Shown piece by piece: positions 14,958-24,955 of a stretch of 33,220 nt of DNA (positions are counted from its first letter, which is position 1; each line of letters opens with the position of its first letter). Source of the DNA: Marivirga sp. (GTDB lineage Bacteria > Bacteroidota > Bacteroidia > Cytophagales > Cyclobacteriaceae); the NCBI RefSeq assembly GCF_024636815.1, contig NZ_JAGXGF010000206.1, forward strand, positions 1 through 33,220, written 5' to 3'. The notes below the pieces were generated by a model, which was not told the origin of the DNA, made no database searches, and saw only the letters and a program-made list of their open reading frames with translations. Both the position numbers and the translations under genes were made by a program.

Positions 14958-17120
14958 TTATAAATTCTCTAACCACCAATTGGTCATCATGTTGAAAAGG
15001 TGAGGTCTTGCACCTTGTTCGCTTATCCCGTGGGTTCTGTCAGGGTAATAAAATAAATCAAATTGTTTTCCCGCTTCTAATAATTCGTCCTGATACACGA
15101 TGGTATGCTGTACATGCACATTGTCATCCCCAGTTCCGTGAATAATTAAATATGGATCTTCTAACTTTTCTATTTTACTTAAAGGTGAATTGTCATCATA
15201 ACCATCAGGATTGTTTTGAGGTGTGTCCATATAGCGCTCAGTATAAATGGTATCATAATATCTCCAGTTGGAAACCATAGCCACAGAAACAGCTGCATTG
15301 AATACATCAGCACCATCCAAAATGGCATTTCCAGCCATATAGCCACCATAAGACCAACCCCAAATACCGATTCTTTCAGCATCAACATAGACTAAACTGC
15401 CCAAATATTTTCCTGTTTCAATCATATCTAAGGTTTCGTATTTGCCTAATTGTCTGTAAGTCATTTTCTTGAAAGCTTCACCTCTTCCGCCAGTCCCTCT
15501 TGGGTCAACCACAGCTACTATATAACCTTTTTGCGTCATCATTTGATGCCAGTTATAATGACTTCCGCCCCAACTGTTCTGAACATTCTGACTTCCAGGT
15601 CCGCTATACTGATAAACTATCACAGGATATTCTTTAGACTCATCAAAGTCGGCAGGTTTTAAGAAATAGCCATTTAGGCTGACATCTTCCGAAGTCTCAA
15701 ATTGAAAATATTCCTTATCTACAAATTCGAATTCCTCGGTTATGGATTTATAGCTTGAATTGTCTTTTAAGGTAGCCAATTTTTCATTGCCTTTGGTTTG
15801 GTGCAAGCTCACTTGATTAGGAGTAGTTGGGTTGCTATAATATTTTAAATAATATTGAAAATCATTACTCATATTAATTCTGGTAGTACCCATTTCTTCT
15901 CCTATCAAATTCTTTCTTTTTCCATTTAATTCGATGGAATAAAAAGTGCGATCTAATGGAGAAACCTCAGTGCTGATATAATAGATTTTGCTATCTTTTT
16001 GGTCAATTCCTACTATGCTTACCACTTCCCAATCTCCTTTGGTTATTTGTCTTACTGGTTTACCATCTAAAGTATAGAGATAAAGATGCTTGTAGCCGTC
16101 CTGCTCACTTGATTGTATGAAATATTTACCATCGTTGGTATAAGTTAAATCATCACAATAGTTCAAAGCCACATATGTATCAGATTCTTCTTTTAAAACT
16201 ACTTTGCTTTCACCAGTGGTTGCATTAGCATGTAAAATCTCCAGGATATTCTGTCTTCTATTCATACGGATAATACTCAATAGATTAGAGTCTTTAGTCC
16301 ATTGTACTCTAGGGATATATTGGTCTTTCTCCTCACCTATATCCATTTTTACAGTTTTCTTAGAAGTTAAATCATAAACTGAAATCCATACGTAAGAATT
16401 TTTTTCTCCTGCTTTTGGATATTTGTAGACATAATTTTCAGGGTAAAGTTGCCCGTCATTCCATTTTTGTAAAGTGTATTCTTTTACATGACTTTCATCC
16501 ATGGTATAGAATGCAAGTTTCTTGCTGTCAGGCGACCAGTAAAAAGTTTTGGTAACGTAAAATTCTTCTTCGTAAACCCAATCAGATCCACCATTGATGA
16601 TTTCGTTAATTTTTCCATCTGATGTGACTTGGGTGGTATTTCCAGATACCAAATCCAATATGTAAATATTGTTTTCGAATACATAAGCTACTTTTTCCGC
16701 ATCAGGGGAGAAGGTAGCAAACATTTGAGGGTTTTCAGATAGAGGCTTTAAACTTTCATCTTCTAAATTGTAAACATAATACTGGGCTGTAAATGAGCGT
16801 CTGTAGATATAATTAACATCAGTTGCCAACAATAATTTTTGCTCATCTTTGCTGAAAGAATAGCTTCTAATTTTGAGATCTTGCTCCAATTCGTTTCCGT
16901 CCAATATTGTTTCCACTATTTCTCCGTTTTCCACATCAATTTTTTGGACTTTATTGTCATCCAAAGCTGAATAATATTTCCCGTCATTCATCCAGTTGAC
17001 ATTGTAGACGGATTCTTGGCGGAAAGTACCTTTCTCATAGATATCAGAAACGGTAATTTCTTTTTGAGCGAAAACTAAGCTCGTACTTATAAAACAAAGT
17101 ATAAATAATAGATTTTTCAT
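14958..17120 (-). CDS. Dipeptidyl peptidase IV (family S9B), exported
   Basis: 720 residues, close to the usual DPP-IV length. It removes N-terminal dipeptides, preferring Xaa-Pro, and here probably acts in the periplasm. A signal peptide occupies residues 1-19 (ends LVFAQ). The N-terminal beta-propeller (~30-470) carries the DPP-IV Glu motif DWVYEEEF with E184-E186, which binds the substrate amino terminus. The C-terminal alpha/beta-hydrolase has S590 (GWSYGGYM), D665 (GTGDDNVHVQH) and H697 (DRTHGISEQG), with the spacing of known enzymes. All catalytic residues are present. It is a single gene with its own terminator. Confidence 0.95.
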   Translation of the reverse strand: MKNLLFILCFISTSLVFAQKEITVSDIYEKGTFRQESVYNVNWMNDGKYYSALDDNKVQKIDVENGEIVETILDGNELEQDLKIRSYSFSKDEQKLLLATDVNYIYRRSFTAQYYVYNLEDESLKPLSENPQMFATFSPDAEKVAYVFENNIYILDLVSGNTTQVTSDGKINEIINGGSDWVYEEEFYVTKTFYWSPDSKKLAFYTMDESHVKEYTLQKWNDGQLYPENYVYKYPKAGEKNSYVWISVYDLTSKKTVKMDIGEEKDQYIPRVQWTKDSNLLSIIRMNRRQNILEILHANATTGESKVVLKEESDTYVALNYCDDLTYTNDGKYFIQSSEQDGYKHLYLYTLDGKPVRQITKGDWEVVSIVGIDQKDSKIYYISTEVSPLDRTFYSIELNGKRKNLIGEEMGTTRINMSNDFQYYLKYYSNPTTPNQVSLHQTKGNEKLATLKDNSSYKSITEEFEFVDKEYFQFETSEDVSLNGYFLKPADFDESKEYPVIVYQYSGPGSQNVQNSWGGSHYNWHQMMTQKGYIVAVVDPRGTGGRGEAFKKMTYRQLGKYETLDMIETGKYLGSLVYVDAERIGIWGWSYGGYMAGNAILDGADVFNAAVSVAMVSNWRYYDTIYTERYMDTPQNNPDGYDDNSPLSKIEKLEDPYLIIHGTGDDNVHVQHTIVYQDELLEAGKQFDLFYYPDRTHGISEQGARPHLFNMMTNWWLENL

Positions 17121-17437
17121 ATATTATAAAATTAATTCGATCTCGAAAGTAGGAGGGATTTAGTAAAGGGAAAGGTTGAAATGGATTTAAAGGGTAAAGG
17201 AAGGTTTGAGTGGTAAGTTAGGTTGGCAGGTTATCGAGTTGGCTTGTTGACAGGTTGGAGATGTACTAATTTTTGATGTGCTGATGTTTCGATATGCTGA
17301 TATATCAATTAACTGATCTAGATTGGTCTTGATACCAATCATTCCGTGCGTCATTCCCACGCAGGTGGGAATCTATTGATTTAAATCTCGGATTTAAATA
17401 TGAATTGCCGTAATTTATATTTTGTAATATTATAATT
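17121..17437. other. Gene-free interval with a two-hairpin repeat
   Basis: 317 bp between the DPP-IV start and the toxin stop. The part next to DPP-IV (17121-17340) holds short degenerate GTTGGCAGGTT- and TGCTGAT-like stretches but no gene. The part next to the toxin carries repeat copy C (17349-17410). Confidence 0.7.
17349..17410 (+). repeat. Two-hairpin intergenic repeat, copy C
   Basis: CGTC head; stem 1 ATTCCCAC/GTGGGAAT, 8 bp with loop GCAG (17353-17372); spacer CTATTG; stem 2 ATTTAAATC/GATTTAAAT, 9 bp with loop TCG (17379-17399); tail ATGAATTGCCG. Arm, loop and spacer lengths equal those of copy A, about 12 kb away. Every stem substitution relative to A is matched by a change in its partner. 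Confidence 0.75.
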
Positions 17438-17731
17438 TTAATCACTTGGATTTTTGTGTGAATTCCAAAAAGTAATCAAGTCAATTTTATTATGCTTTTT
17501 AATTCTATAAAATAGCGTGATGTGTTTATTGATTACACATCTGTGAATTTCATATTTTGTACTATAAGTTTGAAATAAATATGGGTTTTTGGATATGGAT
17601 TCAATAATTTCATCCACTCTGTCAAGGAAATTATTGATTGACTGGAAATCCCATTCTTCCGATAAATGCTCTAGATTTTCGTTAAAAGTTTTATTGGATT
17701 CAGGAGTCCATTTTACATCATAATTTTTCAT
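17438..17731 (-). CDS. ParE/RelE-family toxin
   Basis: 97 residues, typical toxin size. The pattern fits the ParE/RelE fold: start YDVKWTPESNKTFNENLEHL, helix NNFLDRVDEIIESISKNPYLF, then strands with HRCVINKHITLFYRI and the common ending IDLITFWNSHKNP. RelE proteins cut mRNA on the ribosome and ParE proteins poison gyrase; the sequence does not settle which applies. It overlaps the upstream antitoxin gene by 4 bp (ATGA), the usual translational coupling of such pairs. The stop is followed 27 bp later by repeat copy C. Confidence 0.85.
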   Translation of the reverse strand: MKNYDVKWTPESNKTFNENLEHLSEEWDFQSINNFLDRVDEIIESISKNPYLFQTYSTKYEIHRCVINKHITLFYRIKKHNKIDLITFWNSHKNPSD

Positions 17732-17946
17732 TTATATTTTTCTCTAATGTCTCTCATTACGTTTTCATGAGCGATACCTTCATCATTTAGAGATTGAGAA
17801 AGTCCTCTGGCTAGGGACTCCTCAAGATTTTTATTTTGCTTTTCAAAAGCAAAGTCTAATAAACTATTTATTGTTTTAATTAAGGATTTATCCTCGATTA
17901 ACTCAACTCTTCTAATTAATTCATTTCTTTCCTCTTGAATATTCAT
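17728..17946 (-). CDS. Antitoxin of the ParE/RelE pair
   Basis: 72 residues, acidic and helical: NELIRRVELIEDKSLIKTINSLLDFA, then a linker and ESLARGLSQSLNDEGIAHENVMRDIREKYK. The C-terminal RGLSQSxNDEG...HENVM pattern is common in Bacteroidota antitoxins encoded before ParE-like toxins, where it probably wraps the toxin. No DNA-binding domain is obvious, so autoregulation is uncertain. The gene order, antitoxin first with a 4-bp overlap, supports the assignment. Confidence 0.8.
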   Translation of the reverse strand: MNIQEERNELIRRVELIEDKSLIKTINSLLDFAFEKQNKNLEESLARGLSQSLNDEGIAHENVMRDIREKYK

Positions 17947-18115
17947 ATTATAAAGTTAATTTATTTTATAGTTTTTATCAATAAGATTGGTTTAGATTTT
18001 ATGATTCAATTTTCAGTTTTTGATTTTTACAAGATTCAAGATACTTAATACTCGATACATAATTTTCATCTTTTTTAGCCAAACAAATAGGCAATTCATT
18101 AGATTTGTGATTTAA

Positions 18116-20146
<2,031 letters not shown>

Positions 20147-20150
20147 AAAA

Positions 20151-20681
20151 GTGATTAAGCATAAAATTTTATCATATAAAGTCAAAAGAGGACAGAAAAA
20201 AAATGAATTTTTACATCAGGCTTATCCTTATAATAAGCTAAAAAAGGTAGGAGTTATTTTTTCATTTGATGATTTGAAAAAGCATGAGGCAGTCAAAAAA
20301 TTTATTAAAACGCTGAAAGCTGATGGGATAGAAGTAACAGCTTTAGCTTATAAACCAAAAGACACTCAAAATTTCGAATTTTATTTTGATTTTTTTGAAG
20401 ATAGAGATTTCGGCTTTTTTGGAGGAGTTAACAACCCTTATTTCCAACGATTTTTGAACCAAAAATTAGAATATTTATTTTGTTTAGATGATACTCTTAA
20501 TTTGTATATGCAATACTTGTTAGTGCATTCAAAAACAGATGCCAGAATAGGGGCTTATCAACCAACGGAACAGCAAGCTTCATTTTTTGAATTGATGATT
20601 AAACCTAAAGCGAGCGGAGATACTAAAATTTTAACAGAAGAGATTATTCATTATGTCAGAAAAATTTCAGGAAATAATTAA
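20151..20681 (+). CDS. DUF6913-like protein of unknown function
   Basis: 176 residues from a GTG start, only 4 bp after the ligA stop, so very likely co-transcribed. The sequence fits a small Bacteroidota-restricted family (DUF6913 by recollection): a basic N-terminus, KVGVIFSFDDLKKHEAVKKFIKTLKADG, FDFFEDRDFGFFGGVNN, then YLFCLDDTLNLYMQYLLVHSKTDARIGAY. The middle strand-helix pattern suggests an alpha/beta fold. No catalytic motif, signal peptide or membrane segment is seen. Its last 29 bp overlap the start of dapA. The function is not known; placement next to dapA recurs in the phylum as far as I recall. Confidence 0.7.
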   Translation: MIKHKILSYKVKRGQKKNEFLHQAYPYNKLKKVGVIFSFDDLKKHEAVKKFIKTLKADGIEVTALAYKPKDTQNFEFYFDFFEDRDFGFFGGVNNPYFQRFLNQKLEYLFCLDDTLNLYMQYLLVHSKTDARIGAYQPTEQQASFFELMIKPKASGDTKILTEEIIHYVRKISGNN

Positions 20682-21555
20682 GAAATTTACGGGAGTGGGT
20701 CCCGCATTAATTACCCCATTTAAAGAAGATTTAACAGTAGACAGAGAAGCTTTAGAGAGGCTATTGGTACACACTGCCAAAGGAGCAGACTACCTTGTAG
20801 TTCAAGGAACTACAGGCGAATCAGCCACTACCTCTTTGAAAGAAAAGCAAGAAATTTTAGCTCTTGTAAAAACGCATAATCCAAAGAATTTACCAATTGT
20901 TTTTGGGGCAGGAGGCAATAATACGCAAGCCGTTATCGATTTTATAGGTCAGATTGATTTGTCAGGTGTAGATGCTATTTTATCAGCCTCACCGCATTAT
21001 AACAAACCTTCTCAGGAAGGAATATATCAGCATTTTGTAAAAATTGCAGACGCATCTCCTGTTCCAGTTATTTTGTATAATGTTCCTGGAAGAACAGCGT
21101 CAAATATGAAGGCTGAAACTACATTAAGATTAGCTCAGAATCAAAATATTATAGGCATAAAAGAAGCTTCAGGAGATTTAGGGCAGTGCATGGAAATCAT
21201 GGCAAACAAGCCTGAGGAATTCTTACTGATTTCTGGGGATGATTTACTGACCAATTCTATGATTACATTAGGAGCCGTGGGTGTGATTTCAGTTTTAGCT
21301 AATCCATTCCCAGAGGTTTTTGCTGATATGGTAAAAAATGCTTTAAAAGGAGATTTTACTAAATCGAATGAGAGCCTCTTTAAATTGTTGCCAATCAATT
21401 CCTTGATGTATGAGGAAAGCAATCCGGTAGGAGCAAAAGAAGCATTGCGTCAACAAGGTATTTGCGAAAATTATGTAAGAATGCCATTATTGCCTGCAAC
21501 TGAGGGGTTATCTAAAAGAATAGCAGAAAAAATTAAGGAATTTCAATTAGCATAA
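20653..21555 (+). CDS. dapA: 4-hydroxy-tetrahydrodipicolinate synthase
   Basis: 300 residues, normal length. It condenses pyruvate with aspartate semialdehyde, the first committed step to diaminopimelate and lysine. Schiff-base lysine K170 (IGIKEASGD), proton-relay tyrosine Y142 (ILYNVPGRT) and the GTTGES loop (52-57) are all present. The ATG at 20653 lies inside the preceding gene, a 29-bp overlap. The next in-frame Met is deep in the core, so the overlapping start is most likely right, and family members begin at a similar distance before the GPALITPF strand. The stop codon overlaps a 32-bp perfect palindrome. Confidence 0.96.
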   Translation: MSEKFQEIIKKFTGVGPALITPFKEDLTVDREALERLLVHTAKGADYLVVQGTTGESATTSLKEKQEILALVKTHNPKNLPIVFGAGGNNTQAVIDFIGQIDLSGVDAILSASPHYNKPSQEGIYQHFVKIADASPVPVILYNVPGRTASNMKAETTLRLAQNQNIIGIKEASGDLGQCMEIMANKPEEFLLISGDDLLTNSMITLGAVGVISVLANPFPEVFADMVKNALKGDFTKSNESLFKLLPINSLMYEESNPVGAKEALRQQGICENYVRMPLLPATEGLSKRIAEKIKEFQLA

Positions 21556-21586
21556 ATTTTTAAACTGTAGCTACAGTTTAAAAATT
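21555..21586. repeat. 32-bp perfect palindrome at the dapA 3' end
   Basis: Arm AATTTTTAAACTGTAG (21555-21570) is followed directly by its exact reverse complement (21571-21586). Its first base is the last base of the dapA stop codon. As RNA it would form a strong hairpin, but no U tract follows on either strand, so it is not a standard terminator. It may be a protein-binding site or a 3'-end stabiliser. Confidence 0.8.
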
Positions 21587-21686
21587 CTGTTTGCCTGTTT
21601 GGTGATATATCTACCATTTTTAATTTTCTTTTGAAGTAAACTATCTAAATTTCCCGCATCTATCTACTAGAACAAACTTAATTTCC

Positions 21687-22739
21687 TTGAAAAATTTACT
21701 TTTACTGATTCCTTTTGTTTTAGTTATTGCATGTTCCAAAAGCAATGAAAAATTATCCTATATCTCCAATGAAGAAAGTGGTCTAGATTCTGCAAAGCTT
21801 GATAGTTTAGATAGTTTTTTGGAATCTGCTGGTTCATCTTCTTTAATGATAATGGTTGATGGGAAAATTGACCATGAATATGGTGATGTAACTAAAAGAC
21901 ATACTGTACATTCAATTAGAAAGTCACTGATCAACAGTTTGTATGGAATTGCTGTAGAGGAGGGATTGATCGACACTAGCGCCACTCTCGAAGAGTTGGG
22001 AATTGATGATATTAATAAATTAACCAGACAGGAAAAACAGGCAACTATCGCAGATCTTCTAAAATCTCGTTCTGGTGTTTATCATGCTTCGGGAGCAGTT
22101 TCAGAAGAGATGTTGCTTAACATGCCAAAAAGAGGTCAATATGCTCCTGGAGAGCACTTTTATTATAATAATTGGGATTTTAATGTGTTGGGGTATATTT
22201 TAGAACAGGCTACAAATAAATCGGTCTATCAACTCTTTGAAGAGAAGATTGCTTTACCCATAGGTATGCAAGATTACGATGGGAAATTTACAGAAATAGA
22301 CGGTGAAGACCCTAAAGCAGAAATTCCAGAAACGGATGGGTTTTATCAGAAAGAATCATCAAAATCTAAATATCCAGCTTATCACTTTCGCCTTTCTTCT
22401 AGAGATATGGCACGGTATGGACAACTCTATTTGCAAAATGGCAATTGGAATGGAAACCAAATTGTGCCCGAGGAATGGATTGAAGTTAGTACTACACCAT
22501 ACAGTATTACTAATCGCGGATATGGTATAGCTTATGGAATGCTTTGGTATGTCTTGTATCCAAATGAAAATAGAAGTACTAAGTCTTATTATCACACGGG
22601 TAACGGAGTGCATATGTTGGGTGTTTATCCAAGTAGTAATATGGTCCTAATACATAGTGTAGATACAGAAAATAACTATAGTTTTCATAAGGGGCATTTT
22701 TACCAAATGATTTCCATGGTTTTTGACAGCTTTAAATAA
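21687..22739 (+). CDS. Serine hydrolase lipoprotein (class C beta-lactamase/PBP4*-like)
   Basis: 350 residues from a TTG start; the resulting N-terminus is a lipoprotein signal (MKNLLLLIPFVLVIAC, Cys16), which supports this codon. The protein belongs to the beta-lactamase-related serine hydrolases (Pfam Beta-lactamase family). Motifs: SxxK at 76-79 (SIRK), YxN at 160-162 (YNN in GEHFYYNNWDFN), and HTG at 303-305 in place of KTG. It is more likely a peptidase, esterase or cell-wall enzyme than an antibiotic resistance protein, because this group is very diverse; the substrate is unknown. Its stop codon abuts the stop of the convergent gene. Confidence 0.85.
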   Translation: MKNLLLLIPFVLVIACSKSNEKLSYISNEESGLDSAKLDSLDSFLESAGSSSLMIMVDGKIDHEYGDVTKRHTVHSIRKSLINSLYGIAVEEGLIDTSATLEELGIDDINKLTRQEKQATIADLLKSRSGVYHASGAVSEEMLLNMPKRGQYAPGEHFYYNNWDFNVLGYILEQATNKSVYQLFEEKIALPIGMQDYDGKFTEIDGEDPKAEIPETDGFYQKESSKSKYPAYHFRLSSRDMARYGQLYLQNGNWNGNQIVPEEWIEVSTTPYSITNRGYGIAYGMLWYVLYPNENRSTKSYYHTGNGVHMLGVYPSSNMVLIHSVDTENNYSFHKGHFYQMISMVFDSFK

Positions 22740-24779
22740 TCATTTCTCCACAATCGTAAATTCTACTCGCCTGTTTTCAGCTCTTCCTTCCTCGGTTTCA
22801 TTACTGCGTATAGGAGATGTTTCGCCTAAGCCTTTTGCATTCATTCGTTGCGCTGTGATTCCTTTATCTAAAAGATATTGCATTACAGATTGAGCTCTTC
22901 CTTCACTTAAAGTTAAATTATAATCATCACTTCCTTTACTGTCTGTATGGCCTAGGATTTCTATTTTAATGCCTGGGTTTTGCATCATTAAATCAGTTAG
23001 TCTATCCAATTCAGGAAAGGAAGCTTCCTTCAGTGTTGTCTTGTCAAAATTGAAATAGATATTATCAATAATAACCGTTTTTCCTACTTCTATAGGAGAC
23101 ATTAATAGTTGCTTATTATACTGAGTGAAATCCTGATTATCTGCTATAAGAATTTCATCTTCAAGGTTAAGATAATTTATTTTTTTTCCTCTTATGATGA
23201 GTTCACCAGCTTTGGGAATTGAAACTTCAAAGGTACCATCAGTTTTACTTTTTGTTTTTGTGATGGTAGTATCTTGAATTTCAAAAGTTAATTCAGCTTC
23301 TAAAGGTTCTTGCGTTTTTTCATCCAGGACTATTCCTGAAATAATATAGGGCTTAAAAGCCTTGTTCATTTCATAATCCTTTCGAACTTCATATTCATAA
23401 GTTCCTTCTGGAATTTCTACATTAAATACTTCCTGAACTTCTTCATAATCCTCTGATACTATTTTTATTTGATATTCCCCACCACCTTCTAATGTTAGGC
23501 TATAGCCTCCATCTTTAAACCTGGTTCTGGTAGAATCTTTAAAATTATTTTTTTTGACATAAACCCCCGCATTAACGGCTTGCAATGTTTTTGAATCGGT
23601 AATCAATCCGTATAAATTCACTTTAGTTTTAATAGGGGTTAGAAGTAAATCCTTATGAATAACCGTATCATTCATAATAGCTGATAAGTCAAGGGATTCG
23701 TTTAACTGTTCATAGCCAATTTTGGCTGCTATAAATCTGAATGACTTATTTTTATAGGTAATGAATTGATAATTTCCATCCGACTTTACATCTAAATTTA
23801 AAGGTTTATCATTCTGAGGTTCGGCCGTCAAGTAAAGGGATAATGGTTTTTTACTTTCAGTATCTAAAACCTTTCCTTTAATAGTAATTTTGGCCTTAGG
23901 AATTAATCCGTAAATATTCATATTACTGCCATCTGCACTCACATAAGTTCTTGTTGTAAAAGCATTGTTCCCTGATTTGTCAACAGAAAAGTAAGAGTCA
24001 AAACCATCAGTATTAATAGGAGGCCCAATATTTTCAGGTTCACTCCATTTTAGCCAACTATCATCTAATCTTCTTACTTTCCAAACATCTACGTCTCCCA
24101 AGGTGCCTTCACGATTACTAGCATAATACAAGACTTGATCCTTTTCAGCCAAATAAGGACCAAATTCATCTTTATAAGTACTTAATGATTCTATCATTTT
24201 AGGTCTGGAGTAAGATCCATCAGCTTGTCGTTTACTTAAGTAGAGGTCGCTGAAAGGCTTTTTCTCCCTTTCATTCATGTAGATGATAATGGCACTTCTG
24301 TCTTGACTAATTGTGGCTCCAGAGAATATTCCTTTACTCATGTCCTCATAACCTTCAATCTCAAGTTCTTCAGGTCTATTCCAGCCATTTTCATCTTTGG
24401 TAACTATGGAAAAGCCTTTCTTTCTTTTATTGCTACCGCCTCTAATAAATAAAGAATTACCCTCATCAAGTATGGTAAATACCTGATTAAATTTTCGTTT
24501 ATTAAATGGGGATTCCATATGGATTGCTTTTCCCCAGGTGCCATCTGCTTGTTTGTCAGAGTACCAAATGTCTTGAGAATTATCTCTCCCTTCATTATTT
24601 TCAGGATGGTTTGTGATCGTAAAGTATAATCTTTGATTATCAGGAGTTACTAAGGGAGCACTTTCATGATATCTTGAATTAACCTCATCATTAAGTTCTA
24701 CCAATTGGTATAATACCTGCTCATTTTGACTATATACAAAAAATGGAATGTGGAAAAGAAGTAATAGTAGTTTTTTCAT
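22740..24779 (-). CDS. OmpA-family protein with PD40 propeller and carboxypeptidase-regulatory-like domains
   Basis: 679 residues with a signal peptide (1-18, ending FFVYSQ). Residues ~25-295 have PD40/WD40-like repeats, such as PLVTPDNQRLYFTI and FGPYLAEKDQVLYYASNREG. Residues ~295-560 hold three regulatory-like Ig folds (for example TIKGKVLDTESKKPLSLYL and ISGIVLDEKTQEPLEAEL). The last ~110 residues are an OmpA peptidoglycan-binding domain, with D613 and R628 in GHTDSKGSDDYNLTLSEGRAQSV. It probably links an outer-membrane machine to peptidoglycan. The layout resembles PorE of the type IX secretion system, but PorE is a lipoprotein with TPRs and both are missing here, so PorE identity is doubtful. 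Confidence 0.85.
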   Translation of the reverse strand: MKKLLLLLFHIPFFVYSQNEQVLYQLVELNDEVNSRYHESAPLVTPDNQRLYFTITNHPENNEGRDNSQDIWYSDKQADGTWGKAIHMESPFNKRKFNQVFTILDEGNSLFIRGGSNKRKKGFSIVTKDENGWNRPEELEIEGYEDMSKGIFSGATISQDRSAIIIYMNEREKKPFSDLYLSKRQADGSYSRPKMIESLSTYKDEFGPYLAEKDQVLYYASNREGTLGDVDVWKVRRLDDSWLKWSEPENIGPPINTDGFDSYFSVDKSGNNAFTTRTYVSADGSNMNIYGLIPKAKITIKGKVLDTESKKPLSLYLTAEPQNDKPLNLDVKSDGNYQFITYKNKSFRFIAAKIGYEQLNESLDLSAIMNDTVIHKDLLLTPIKTKVNLYGLITDSKTLQAVNAGVYVKKNNFKDSTRTRFKDGGYSLTLEGGGEYQIKIVSEDYEEVQEVFNVEIPEGTYEYEVRKDYEMNKAFKPYIISGIVLDEKTQEPLEAELTFEIQDTTITKTKSKTDGTFEVSIPKAGELIIRGKKINYLNLEDEILIADNQDFTQYNKQLLMSPIEVGKTVIIDNIYFNFDKTTLKEASFPELDRLTDLMMQNPGIKIEILGHTDSKGSDDYNLTLSEGRAQSVMQYLLDKGITAQRMNAKGLGETSPIRSNETEEGRAENRRVEFTIVEK

Positions 24780-24955
24780 CTTTTAAAATTTACCATAAAG
24801 ATTAATAAAAAGAAGAAAAATAGCTATTCATCGATTAATTATATCCATTCGTCTGTAATATTTGGTCCAAGATTACTTTAAAGTAGGTGGGGTCATTCAC
24901 AGTTTTTCGGTAATTTCCTTGGTCGGTGGCAGGTTAACCATGATGTGGGTACATT

